Of a stretch of 64,000 nt of DNA, positions 50,445-58,140 are shown in pieces. Position numbers and translations under genes: made by a program. The notes below the pieces were generated by a model. The model did not search any database. It was not told the origin of the DNA and saw only the letters and a list, made by a program, of their open reading frames with translations. The stretch's first letter is position 1. Each line of letters opens with the position of its first letter. The DNA comes from Antribacter gilvus (lineage in GTDB: Bacteria > Actinomycetota > Actinomycetes > Actinomycetales > Cellulomonadaceae): contig NZ_QXTH01000006.1 in NCBI RefSeq assembly GCF_003946865.1, forward strand, positions 248,001-312,000, in the 5' to 3' direction.

Positions 50445-51364
50445 CGCCGCTCCTCCTCGAGGGCCAGGTAGGCCTGTTCCAGCACGCCGCCCGCGGGGGC
50501 GAGGCTCACCACGGGGACGTCCGCCGTGATGGCGTCGCGCAGCAGCGTGGCCGCCGCCGCGTCCCCGGCCAGGCGGACGACGACGGCGCCGCCGTCCTCC
50601 GTCCGGTACGTCAGCCCGGCGCCGTCCAGCCAGGTCGTCAGCACAGCGGGGTCCAGCGCGGTGACGCGCCACTCCCGCGCCTCGCCCGTCGCGCCCGTCA
50701 CGGACTGGGTGGCGACCGTGCGGCCACCCGAGATGAACACCGCGTCGTCGGCCATCTCGTCCAGCTCGGTCAGCACGTGCGACGACACCAGCACCGTCTT
50801 GCCCGACGCCGCCAGCTGCCGCACCAGGATCCGCAGGTCCACCCGGGACCTGGGGTCGAGGCCCGACGCCGGCTCGTCCAGGAGCAGCACCTCGGGGTCG
50901 TGCACGAGCGCCCGGGCCAGCCCCAGGCGCTGCTTCTGACCGCGGGACAGCACGTGCGCGGGCGCGTCGGCGAGGTCGCCGAGGTGCACGAGCGTCAGCA
51001 GCTCCGCCGCCCGCGCCTCGCCGGCCGCCGGGTCCATCCGGTACGCGGCGGCCACCGTGGTGAGCACCTCGCGCGCCGTGAGCGAGTCCCAGGTGCCGAA
51101 CACGTCGGGCATCCAGCCGGTCCGCGAGCGCGCCGCGTAGCTCTCCGTCACCGGGTCGAACCCGCCGATCCGGATGCTCCCCGCGTCGGGCTGCAGCAGC
51201 CCCGCGAGCATGAGCAGAAGAGTCGTCTTGCCCGAGCCGTTGGGCCCGATCAGCGCGGTGACACGACCCGGTTCGGCAACCAGGTCCACATCAGCCACGG
51301 CCTGAACGATGCCGAACGCCCGCCGCACGCCCTGCGCGCGGATCCCGCCACCTTCATTGACCAT
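50441..51364 (-). CDS. ABC transporter ATP-binding protein
   Basis: 307 residues. Walker A GPNGSGKTT, signature LSRGQKQRLGLARAL and Walker B VLLLDEPASGLD. The last 90 residues are a DrrA-like extension. The ATG lies 6 bases after a TACTCT box (51371-51376) on the minus strand, another leaderless start. Pairs with the permease downstream. Confidence 0.94.
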   Translation of the reverse strand: MVNEGGGIRAQGVRRAFGIVQAVADVDLVAEPGRVTALIGPNGSGKTTLLLMLAGLLQPDAGSIRIGGFDPVTESYAARSRTGWMPDVFGTWDSLTAREVLTTVAAAYRMDPAAGEARAAELLTLVHLGDLADAPAHVLSRGQKQRLGLARALVHDPEVLLLDEPASGLDPRSRVDLRILVRQLAASGKTVLVSSHVLTELDEMADDAVFISGGRTVATQSVTGATGEAREWRVTALDPAVLTTWLDGAGLTYRTEDGGAVVVRLAGDAAAATLLRDAITADVPVVSLAPAGGVLEQAYLALEEERR

Positions 51365-51439
51365 GCGGCGAGAGTAGCCGCCGCCGTCCTCGCCGCCCGT
51401 CAGCCCACAGGATGATCTTGGTGCAGGTCAGCGCCCACC

Positions 51440-52483
51440 TCAGGCGCCCAGCCGGGTCAGCTCCTCGTCGAGGAGGCGCGCGACGTGCTCACGGCGCCCG
51501 TCGTGCTCCGGCCCGTCCATCCCGCGGCTCGGCATCTCGGCGAGCATGAGCACGTAGAGCCACACCCGGTAGAGCCCGAGCCGGGTGCGTGCCGACGCGT
51601 CGAGCACCGGCGGAACCCCGGCCGCCTCCGCGTACCCCCGGAGCACCGGGTGGTCCGGCACGTCCTCGATCCTGCCGAAGAGCACCGGAGAGACGAGGTC
51701 CACCAGCGGGTCGCCGAACAGGTATCGCTCCCCGTCCACGAGCCCGGACATCCGCTGCCCCTCGCCTCGGCCCCCGGGGAGCACCAGCACGTTGCCGTCC
51801 CACAGGTCGAAGTGCAGCAGGGCCGGCCGGTCCACCGCGTCGAGCACGGGGCCGTGCCGGTCGAGCGCCGCCCGGACCCGCCCCTCCTCGACGTGAGCCG
51901 GCGGGAGGCCCCACGCCTCGGCGTCGGACAGCAGCGCGCCCAGGATCGCGGCGAAGGCCGCACCCCACGTGGCGCCGTGCGGGCGGGCACCGCTGTAGCC
52001 GAACCGGTCGCCGCTGATGCGGTGGACCGCCGCGAGCGCCGCCCCCACGTCGCGGCGCACCGGCCCCGCCGCGTCCGCCGGCAGGTCCGTGAGCGACGTG
52101 CCCGGAAGGAAGCTGGTGAGCAACCAGTCCGTCCCGAGGCCGTCCGGCGCGCCGTCGGCGGCGGACCCTCGCGCCACGACCCGCGGCACCGGGACCTCCG
52201 GCGCGCCCGCCGCGACGAGGTCGAGGTACTCGCCCTCCGCGGTGCTCAGGTCGGCCTCGTAGGTGAGCAGCGGGGTGCCGGGCGGCGGGCCCGCCTTGAG
52301 CACGAGGGCCGACGACGGCTCGGCGCCCGGAACGGCGACCGGCTCCGCCAGGTCCACACGCCAGACCGCGGCGAACCCGCCGCCCGCCAGCTCGGTGCAC
52401 CGCACCGGCTCGGCGCCGACCGTGTCGCGGACGAGACGGGACACCTGTTCCGGCTGGAGGTCCTGCTGTGTGGGGCTGCGCAT
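51440..52483 (-). CDS. APH-family phosphotransferase (aminoglycoside-kinase-like)
   Basis: 347 residues. Kinase-like fold with the catalytic loop LLHFDLWDGNVLV (HxDxxxxN) and a metal-binding VDGERYLFGDP. An N-terminal ATP loop AGGGFAAVWRVDL is present. Related to aminoglycoside, choline and macrolide kinases; no evidence for a specific drug. The ATG follows CAGGATGAG. Divergent from the DGPF operon, with the shared region holding the putative sigma-factor promoter. Confidence 0.88.
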   Translation of the reverse strand: MRSPTQQDLQPEQVSRLVRDTVGAEPVRCTELAGGGFAAVWRVDLAEPVAVPGAEPSSALVLKAGPPPGTPLLTYEADLSTAEGEYLDLVAAGAPEVPVPRVVARGSAADGAPDGLGTDWLLTSFLPGTSLTDLPADAAGPVRRDVGAALAAVHRISGDRFGYSGARPHGATWGAAFAAILGALLSDAEAWGLPPAHVEEGRVRAALDRHGPVLDAVDRPALLHFDLWDGNVLVLPGGRGEGQRMSGLVDGERYLFGDPLVDLVSPVLFGRIEDVPDHPVLRGYAEAAGVPPVLDASARTRLGLYRVWLYVLMLAEMPSRGMDGPEHDGRREHVARLLDEELTRLGA

Positions 52484-52530
52484 CGGCTCATCCTGCCGCC
52501 ATACCTCCCCGGGCGGAAGTTCGGCGCTCC

Positions 52531-52556
52531 TGTCGATTTTCTCGGCGTCACCCGTC
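52531..52556 (+). promoter_or_regulatory. Putative ECF42-type promoter of the DGPF-sigma operon
   Basis: -35 TGTCGA (52531-52536), 16-bp spacer, -10 CGTC (52553-52556), 46 bases upstream of the first DGPF gene. Published streptomycete ECF42 targets use TGTCGA and CGA/TC. The ECF42-type sigma factor of this operon would therefore activate its own genes. Confidence 0.7.
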
Positions 52557-52602
52557 ATGGTGGTGAGGGCCGACCGGTCCTCAGGTCCACCGAGGAGGAA
52601 CC

Positions 52603-52992
52603 ATGACCGAGTACGTCGTCCTTCTGCCCGGGAACGAGCAGCCGTGGCTGGACGCCACCGACGAAGAGCGGGCCGCGGTCTACGGCAAGCACACCCAGTT
52701 CTCGCGCGCGCTCGCGGAGCGCGGTCACAAGATCACCGGGGGCGCGGAGCTCGCGCCGTCGTCGCAGGCCAAGGTGGTGCGCGCCGACGGCTCCGTCACC
52801 GACGGGCCCTACGCGGAGTCCGTGGAGCAGCTCACGGGGTTCTACGTCGTCGACACCGACGACCTCGACGACCTCCTGCAGATCTGCGCCCTGATCGCGG
52901 GCTCTGCCGGCGTCGAGGTGCGCGAGTGCCTCAGGGGGGACCCGTCGGACGGCGCGGCGAGCACGGACGACGCGGCTGCGGCGACCCGATGA
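52603..52992 (+). CDS. DGPF-domain (YciI-like) protein
   Basis: 129 residues. The ferredoxin-like YciI fold with DGPYAESVEQLTGFYVVD, a DGPF motif variant (Phe to Tyr). Members are small cytosolic proteins of unknown reaction; His and Asp near the N-terminus (KHTQFSRAL) may form an acid-base pair. GAGGAGGAA site before the ATG. It is genetically linked to the ECF42-type sigma factor. Confidence 0.9.
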   Translation: MTEYVVLLPGNEQPWLDATDEERAAVYGKHTQFSRALAERGHKITGGAELAPSSQAKVVRADGSVTDGPYAESVEQLTGFYVVDTDDLDDLLQICALIAGSAGVEVRECLRGDPSDGAASTDDAAAATR

Positions 52993-53345
52993 GATATCTG
53001 GTCCTCACGGCTGAGAAGCCCGGCATCTGGGCGGCGGCCACCGAGGGGGTGCGTCAGACGTACTTCGACGCGCACAGTGCGTTCTCCAAGGCCGTCGGCG
53101 AGCGCGCCACGATGGTCGCCGGAGAGGCCCTCGCCGAGCCGGACGCCGCCACCACCCTGCGCCGTACCGACGGGCGGGTGACGTTCACCGACGGGCCGTT
53201 CGCCGAGACGGAGGAGCAGATCGGCGGCTTCTACCTCCTCGACGCCGACAACCTGGACATCGTCACCGACCTGTGCGCGCTGCTTCCGGCGTCGTACACG
53301 ATCGAGATCCGGCCGGTGGTGACGATCGAGGGGTTCGAGGGCTGA
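52989..53345 (+). CDS. DGPF-domain (YciI-like) protein, second copy
   Basis: 118 residues, with TDGPFAETEEQIGGFYLLD. Overlaps the previous gene by 4 bases (ATGA) and is directly followed by the sigma gene. The pair of DGPF genes shares about a third of residues by eye, so probably an old duplication. Likely acts with the neighbour rather than alone. Confidence 0.9.
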   Translation: MRYLVLTAEKPGIWAAATEGVRQTYFDAHSAFSKAVGERATMVAGEALAEPDAATTLRRTDGRVTFTDGPFAETEEQIGGFYLLDADNLDIVTDLCALLPASYTIEIRPVVTIEGFEG

Positions 53346-55082
53346 GTGACCCCGGTCGAGACCGCCTTCCGCGACCAGTGGGGCCATGTCCTGGCCCTGC
53401 TGGTCGCGCGGTACCGGCGCCTCGACCTCGCCGAGGACGGGCTCGCCGACGCCTTCGAGGCCGCGGCCCGCACCTGGCCCGACGGCGCGCCCGCCAACCC
53501 CGCGGCGTGGCTGCTCACCGCCGCCCGGCGCCGCATCCTCGACCGGCTCCGGGCCGAGGCGGTCGCCGCGCGGAAGGAGCCGCTGCTCGTCGTGGCCGAG
53601 GAGCTGCGCCTGAGCGCGCAGCAGACCATGGACGAGCCGGTGCACCCGGGCGACCGGTCCGCCGTCGGGCCGCGTGTGGTGGTCCCCGGTGTGGACCCGG
53701 ACGACGCCGCCCTCCTGCGTCTGGTGCTGCTGTGCGCGCACCCCGCGCTCGCGCCGGAGGCTGCGGCCGCCCTGTCCCTGCGCCTGGTGCTCGGCGTGCC
53801 GACGGCGGAGGTCGCGCGGCTCTTCCTCGTGCCAGAGCCGACGATGGCCGCTCGGCTCACCCGGGCGAAGCGACGTCTCGCTGCTGTCGGGGCGCCCCTC
53901 GCCGTACCTGCACCCGACCGGCTGGGGGCGCGGGTCGCCGTGGTGGCGTCCGTCGCCTACCTGGCGTTCACCGCGGGCTACGCACCCGGCTCGGGGGACG
54001 AGGTGCTGCGGGCGTCGCTCGCCGAGCCGGCGGTCCGGCTGGTCCGGGTCGTGCGTACCCTGCTGCCCGGCCGGCCGGTGCTGGACGCGCTGCTCGCCCT
54101 CGTCCTGCTGCAGCACGCCCGCCGCGGCGCCCGCACCGGGGCCGACGGCGAGCCCGTGCTCCTGCCCGACCAGGACCGGTCGCTCTGGCGGCACGACGAG
54201 ATCGCCGAGGCGCTGGAGGTGCTCACGCCGCTGGTCGAGCGGGAGGGGGAGGTGTTCGGGGGTGGCACCGGGGCCGACGCTCGCGCCGGGGCCGACGCCG
54301 GGGCCGACCCCGCCGAGGCGCGCCTCGCCCGGGAGTACTTCCTGCAGGCGCTCGTGGCGGCGGAGCACGCCGTCGCGCCCACCGCGGCCGCGACCCGGTG
54401 GGACCGCATCGCGGGCTCGTACGCGGAGCTCGAGGAGCTGACGGGGTCACCGGTGGTGCGGCTGAACCGGGCGGTCGCTGTGGCGGAGGCGTCCGGCGCC
54501 GAGGCCGGGCTGGAGCTGCTCGACGGGCTCGACCCGCTCCTCCCCCGGTCCCACCGGCTGCCCGCCGTGCGCGCGGAGCTGCTCGCCCGGCTCGAGAGGC
54601 CCGCCGAGGCCCGCACCGAGTACGACCGCGCCCTGGCGCTGTGCGGCCACGAACGGGAGCGGGCGTACCTCGCGGCGCGGCGGGCGGAGCTGGGCTCAGG
54701 CGCGGACCCGGCTCTTGCCGCGGCGCGGCTTCCGGTCGAGCCACCACTGCGCGATCATCAGGTTGACGATCCAGCTGATCCAGATCGAGGCGAGCGCCGC
54801 GTCCTGGATCAGAAGGTCCATCTCACCACCGTAGTACGTGTCGAGGAAGGGCATGAGCCCGAGCACGAGCAGGGTCACCCACACCCGGTTGGCCACGATG
54901 GACGTGCACAGGGCGAAGCTGCGGATCATCCACCGCCGGTGATCCTGGTACCGGCGCTGGCGGGCGGCGACGATGCCGGCGACGGTGGTGCCGAGCCACA
55001 GGACCGCCAGGAGGACGTTGCCGATCTTGCCCGCGGGGCCGATCACGGTCATGACGCCGACGACCAGGGCGAACAGCCCTGA
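53346..55082 (+). CDS. ECF42-type sigma factor with long C-terminal extension
   Basis: 578 codons as read. Sigma region 2 (DLAEDGLADAFEAAARTWPDG, quoted by its ends) and region 4 (LSLRLVLGVPTAEVARLFLVPE) occupy the first 190 residues. The extension carries LLPDQDRSLWRHDEIAEAL, the DRSxW motif typical of ECF42, and TPR-like helices, with DGPF partners upstream. Homologues end near RAYLAARRAEL (about residue 450). Here the frame goes on for about 125 low-complexity residues antisense to the whole 3' half of the DUF2306 gene, so the tail may be an artefact of a lost stop or frameshift. GTG directly follows the DGPF stop. Confidence 0.8.
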   Translation: MTPVETAFRDQWGHVLALLVARYRRLDLAEDGLADAFEAAARTWPDGAPANPAAWLLTAARRRILDRLRAEAVAARKEPLLVVAEELRLSAQQTMDEPVHPGDRSAVGPRVVVPGVDPDDAALLRLVLLCAHPALAPEAAAALSLRLVLGVPTAEVARLFLVPEPTMAARLTRAKRRLAAVGAPLAVPAPDRLGARVAVVASVAYLAFTAGYAPGSGDEVLRASLAEPAVRLVRVVRTLLPGRPVLDALLALVLLQHARRGARTGADGEPVLLPDQDRSLWRHDEIAEALEVLTPLVEREGEVFGGGTGADARAGADAGADPAEARLAREYFLQALVAAEHAVAPTAAATRWDRIAGSYAELEELTGSPVVRLNRAVAVAEASGAEAGLELLDGLDPLLPRSHRLPAVRAELLARLERPAEARTEYDRALALCGHERERAYLAARRAELGSGADPALAAARLPVEPPLRDHQVDDPADPDRGERRVLDQKVHLTTVVRVEEGHEPEHEQGHPHPVGHDGRAQGEAADHPPPVILVPALAGGDDAGDGGAEPQDRQEDVADLARGADHGHDADDQGEQP

Positions 55083-55427
55083 GGGGATGACCCCGGCGAA
55101 CACGTACACGCGGCCGGAGATGCGGTGGACCTTCGGGTGGTGCTGCCGCAGCCACGGCCATACCTGCAGGGAGCAGGTGATGATCGCGATCGAGCCGAAC
55201 AGGATGTGCCCGGTCAGCATCAGGTAGTGCGTCTCGGGGAAGGCTTCCTGGAGCGGGACGAGGGACCGGCTGGTGTCGAAGGCGAGGTAGTCGGGGAGGC
55301 GCAGGGCCACGAAGAGTCCCACGATGACGAACAGCGGCACGATCCACGGGCGGCGGTACCACTTCGGCCTGGTCTCGGCCGGCGGGGACTCGGGCTCGGG
55401 GCGCGTGAGGACGGGGGAGGTTGCCAC
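54696..55427 (-). CDS. DUF2306 family membrane protein
   Basis: 243 residues with seven hydrophobic segments and conserved His residues (HYLMLTGHILFGSIAI, HHPKVHRISGRVYV, YQDHRRWMIRS), the DUF2306 pattern. Function unknown. GTG start after GGAGAA. Its 3' 387 bases are overlapped by the convergent sigma-factor frame, and a TetR gene and a perfect palindrome lie upstream, so it is probably controlled by that TetR. Confidence 0.87.
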   Translation of the reverse strand: MATSPVLTRPEPESPPAETRPKWYRRPWIVPLFVIVGLFVALRLPDYLAFDTSRSLVPLQEAFPETHYLMLTGHILFGSIAIITCSLQVWPWLRQHHPKVHRISGRVYVFAGVIPSGLFALVVGVMTVIGPAGKIGNVLLAVLWLGTTVAGIVAARQRRYQDHRRWMIRSFALCTSIVANRVWVTLLVLGLMPFLDTYYGGEMDLLIQDAALASIWISWIVNLMIAQWWLDRKPRRGKSRVRA

Positions 55428-55478
55428 GGTGTTCTCCGATCGCTGCAGTGGCACCGGCCGATACCGATGCGTACGCGC

Positions 55479-55494
55479 TACGCTAATTAGCGTA
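55479..55494. promoter_or_regulatory. TetR operator candidate
   Basis: TACGCTAATTAGCGTA, a perfect 16-bp palindrome between the divergent DUF2306 and TetR genes. Flanking GCGTACGC and GCATACGC may add outer half-sites. Confidence 0.75.
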
Positions 55495-55578
55495 CAGCAT
55501 ACGCGCACGTGACGGACCCGTCCGGCACGGCCAACCACGTAGGCTGCAGACGGTTTGAGAACGGAGCGGGAGGCACCA

Positions 55579-56292
55579 GTGGGACAAGGCGGGTACGAAC
55601 TGCTGTGGGGCAACCCGGCCGGGCCCGGGCGCGGCCGACCCGCCGGACTCAGCCGCGAGCGCATCGTGGCCGAAGCCGTCGCCATCGCCGCTGCCGAAGG
55701 ACTCCCAAGAGTCTCCATGAAGCACCTCGCCGAACGCCTCGGCAGCGGCGTCATGTCCCTCTACCGCCACGTCCCGGGCAAGGACGAGCTCGTGGCCCTC
55801 ATGTACGACTCGATCATGAGCACACCCCCCGACCTCCCGGCCGACCAAGGCTGGCGCGCCGCGCTCACCGCATGGGCCCACGCCGTCCGCGACCTGTTCC
55901 TCGCCCACCCCTGGGCGCTCCCGCTCGCCACCGTCAACCACGTCCTGGGACCCGGCGAGGCCGGCTGGCTCGACTCCGCCATGCGCGCGGTCGGCGCATC
56001 CGGCTTCGCCACCGACCTCAGCCTCGCCTCGGTCATGGCAGTCAACAACTACGTCGGCGGCGCTGTCCGACCCGAGCTCCACGGCGGCCAAGAAGACCCG
56101 CTCTGGTTCACCTTCCTCGCCGACGACGGCGCCATGCAGCGGTTCCCCGCCCTCGCCGACCTCGTCACCGAAGGGCACTTCCAGGAATCGGCACTGCTCC
56201 GGGACCACTTCTCGTTCGGCCTCGAACGCCTCCTCGACGGCCTGGAACGGTACCTCGAGCCAGGCTCGGGCCAGGGGGCCAGCCTCACGTGA
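55579..56292 (+). CDS. TetR-family regulator (TetR_C_11-like)
   Basis: 237 residues. Helix-turn-helix LSRERIVAEAVAIAAAEGLPRVSMKHLAERLGSGVMSLYRHVPGKDEL, quoted by its ends; the C-terminal ligand domain is of the TetR/AcrR type with many aromatic residues (WFTFLADDG). GTG preceded by GGGAGG at 9 bases. Divergent from DUF2306 across a palindrome that it likely binds. Its last 8 bases overlap the convergent NADAR gene. Confidence 0.92.
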   Translation: MGQGGYELLWGNPAGPGRGRPAGLSRERIVAEAVAIAAAEGLPRVSMKHLAERLGSGVMSLYRHVPGKDELVALMYDSIMSTPPDLPADQGWRAALTAWAHAVRDLFLAHPWALPLATVNHVLGPGEAGWLDSAMRAVGASGFATDLSLASVMAVNNYVGGAVRPELHGGQEDPLWFTFLADDGAMQRFPALADLVTEGHFQESALLRDHFSFGLERLLDGLERYLEPGSGQGASLT

Positions 56293-56863
56293 TCGCGCGG
56301 AGCCAGGCACGGGCCTCCATGAGGGCGAAGCCCAGCAGGTTGAGGCCGCGCCAGGCGGACGGGTTCTCGGCATCGTCGTTCGTGGCTCCCATGCCGATTC
56401 CCCACACCCGGTCCCGCGGGCTCGCCTCGACGAGCACCCGGTCACCGGTCCGCAGCAGGTAGTCGCGCAATCCTGGGTCGGACGAGAACTTGTGGACGCT
56501 CCCCCGCACCACGATCTCGAATCGCTCGCGCTGCCAGACCGCCTCGTCGAAACCCTTCACAGTCCGGCCTGCCGCCTTGGCCAGTGCCGGGTTGGGCGCG
56601 TCGATCGCCTGCTGCTCCGCGTCCTTGTCCCGGAAGAGCCGCGCCTTCTCCGCCATCATCCAGTGCTCGGCGGTGGCGTACGGGATCCCGTCGACGGTGA
56701 AGGTCGACGGCCACCACTGGCTCAGGCACCCTCGGCCCGGCCCACCATGAAGCTCAGGCTGGTGGCCCCAGAAGTGCAGGTACTTCACCAGCACGCCGGC
56801 GTCGACGAGGGCGATCAGGTCGGCGACGGACCGGGCCTGGGCGGGCGTGGCAGGCGAGCTCAT
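56285..56863 (-). CDS. NADAR family protein (YbiA/RibX-like)
   Basis: 192 residues. The NADAR fold: LHFWGHQPE near the start, SQWWPSTFTVDGIPYATAEHWMMAEKARLF, and GIGMGATNDDAENPSAWRGLNLLGFALME. Family members cleave N-glycosidic bonds of damaged riboflavin intermediates or ADP-ribose adducts, and some occur in phage-defence loci. A CACACT box 6 bases before the ATG suggests a leaderless start. Sits next to a toxin-antitoxin pair. Confidence 0.92.
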   Translation of the reverse strand: MSSPATPAQARSVADLIALVDAGVLVKYLHFWGHQPELHGGPGRGCLSQWWPSTFTVDGIPYATAEHWMMAEKARLFRDKDAEQQAIDAPNPALAKAAGRTVKGFDEAVWQRERFEIVVRGSVHKFSSDPGLRDYLLRTGDRVLVEASPRDRVWGIGMGATNDDAENPSAWRGLNLLGFALMEARAWLRAIT

Positions 56864-56908
56864 GCGTGGAGTGTGCCAGCCGCTCGTCCCTTGCCGCGCG
56901 GGTATAAC

Positions 56909-56921
56909 CGAGTCATACTCG
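56909..56921 (+). promoter_or_regulatory. Promoter/operator of the toxin-antitoxin pair
   Basis: Inverted repeat CGAGT-CAT-ACTCG. It contains CATACT (56914-56919), a -10 located 6 bases before the antitoxin ATG. Antitoxin binding here would give autorepression. Confidence 0.55.
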
Positions 56922-56925
56922 AATC

Positions 56926-57183
56926 ATGAAGACAGCCATCTCCGTACCGGATGCGACGTTCAAGCGCATCGAGTCACGCGCCAAGGCGCTCGGGATGAGC
57001 CGCTCCGAGTTCTTCGCGCGCGCCGCGGAGCACTACATCAACGAGCTCGACGAACACGACCTGACGCTTCGCATCAACGAGGCCCTCGAGCGCGGAGGGG
57101 ACACCGTAGAGGCTGAGTCGCGCGAGTTCGCCGAGCTCGGGCGGGCACACCTGGCTGGACTGACCGCGGACGACGAGTGGTGA
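56926..57183 (+). CDS. Ribbon-helix-helix antitoxin (MazE-like)
   Basis: 85 residues. N-terminal MKTAISVPDATFKRIESRAKALGMSRSEFFARA is a MetJ/Arc-type ribbon-helix-helix DNA-binding start (quoted by its ends); the acidic C-terminus (TLRINEALE, ADDEW) would mask the toxin. The stop overlaps the toxin start by 4 bases. Probably leaderless. Confidence 0.9.
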   Translation: MKTAISVPDATFKRIESRAKALGMSRSEFFARAAEHYINELDEHDLTLRINEALERGGDTVEAESREFAELGRAHLAGLTADDEW

Positions 57184-57521
57184 TCCGCCGGGGCGACGTC
57201 CACTGGGCCGACCTCGGCCCCGCTCGCGGCAGTGAACCGGCGAAGCACCGCCCGGTAGTCGTCATCTCGAGCGACCGGTTCAACGCGAGCCGTATCGCCA
57301 CCGTGGTCGTCGCTGCGATCACGTCGAACACCCAGGTAGCAGAGCACCCCGGGAACGTGTTCGTGTCGGCATCCGCGTCAGGCCTGCCAAAGGACTCCGC
57401 GGTCAACCTGACCAGCATCGTCACCCTGTCGAAGGAACACCTCGGTTCGCAGGTGGGCAGCCTGCCGACGTACCTCGTCGACGAGATCGACGAAGGCCTC
57501 CGGCTCACCCTCGGCGTCTGA
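57180..57521 (+). CDS. PemK/MazF-family endoribonuclease toxin
   Basis: 113 residues. Start RRGDVHWADLGPARGSEPAKHRPVVVISSDRFN with the Arg and Thr/Ser of the MazF active site, then NLTSIVTLSK and the typical VGSLP. It cuts mRNA at short sites unless bound by the antitoxin. GTG start overlaps the antitoxin stop (GTGA); an alternative GTG one codon earlier exists. Confidence 0.92.
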   Translation: MIRRGDVHWADLGPARGSEPAKHRPVVVISSDRFNASRIATVVVAAITSNTQVAEHPGNVFVSASASGLPKDSAVNLTSIVTLSKEHLGSQVGSLPTYLVDEIDEGLRLTLGV

Positions 57522-57563
57522 CGTCATCGTGGCATGTCAGCGGTCCCATCTAGGGTGCGCGGC

Positions 57564-58118
57564 ATGGGATTCACCGGCCACTACATCTTCGGCCGCAGCG
57601 ACCGTCCGCTGCGCGAAGCGCCGATCTTCGCTCAGCTGGCGAACCAGACTGGGCGCCACGTGGACATCCATGACCTCTGGCCGCGCCCCGGTGGCTGGCA
57701 GACGCTCCAAGTTTTCGGCCTGGACTTCCGACAGCAGGAGGTCGCAGCACTCGCGACCTGGACGGGGGCTCCCGCCTGCGTGGCGTGGATCATGGACAGC
57801 GACCTCGCCGTCGTCGACGGCGCAGCTCCCGGCGGCCCGGAGGCGGAGAGCGTCTGCTGGGACGGCGTCATCAGCATGTGGACGGCAGCCGCGGATGAGG
57901 AAGGCGACCCGAGCGTCCTCGCACAGCTCGAGGAATCGCTGCCTCGGACCGTCACGGGGGCTCTTGCCTGGGCCCGCAGAGCCGGCTACGGAGACACAAC
58001 AGAGCCAGCCATCGAGAACGTGATGCGCTCCGAGCAGGGCGGCGACGACATCTTCTTCGACCTCCTCGACGCCCTCGGGTTCCCCGAGGCCGTCGAACCA
58101 CCCACCACAGCGGCCTGA
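57564..58118 (+). CDS. Hypothetical protein
   Basis: 184 residues, soluble and acidic, starting MGFTGHYIFGRSDRPLREAP. No family recognised. A TAGGGT box (57551-57556) is 7 bases before the ATG, which supports this frame; an antisense frame over the same bases (57537-58121) has no such support. Trp-rich (SMWTAAADEE). Next to the toxin-antitoxin pair, it may belong to the same accessory segment. Confidence 0.7.
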   Translation: MGFTGHYIFGRSDRPLREAPIFAQLANQTGRHVDIHDLWPRPGGWQTLQVFGLDFRQQEVAALATWTGAPACVAWIMDSDLAVVDGAAPGGPEAESVCWDGVISMWTAAADEEGDPSVLAQLEESLPRTVTGALAWARRAGYGDTTEPAIENVMRSEQGGDDIFFDLLDALGFPEAVEPPTTAA

Positions 58119-58140
58119 CACCGACGACAGCTGGGTGACC

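Noticed and set aside
57537-58121. Minus-strand frame of 194 codons opposite the 57564 gene
   Set aside because: No promoter, no ribosome site and no motif; the plus-strand frame has a clear TAGGGT box and a more natural residue mix.
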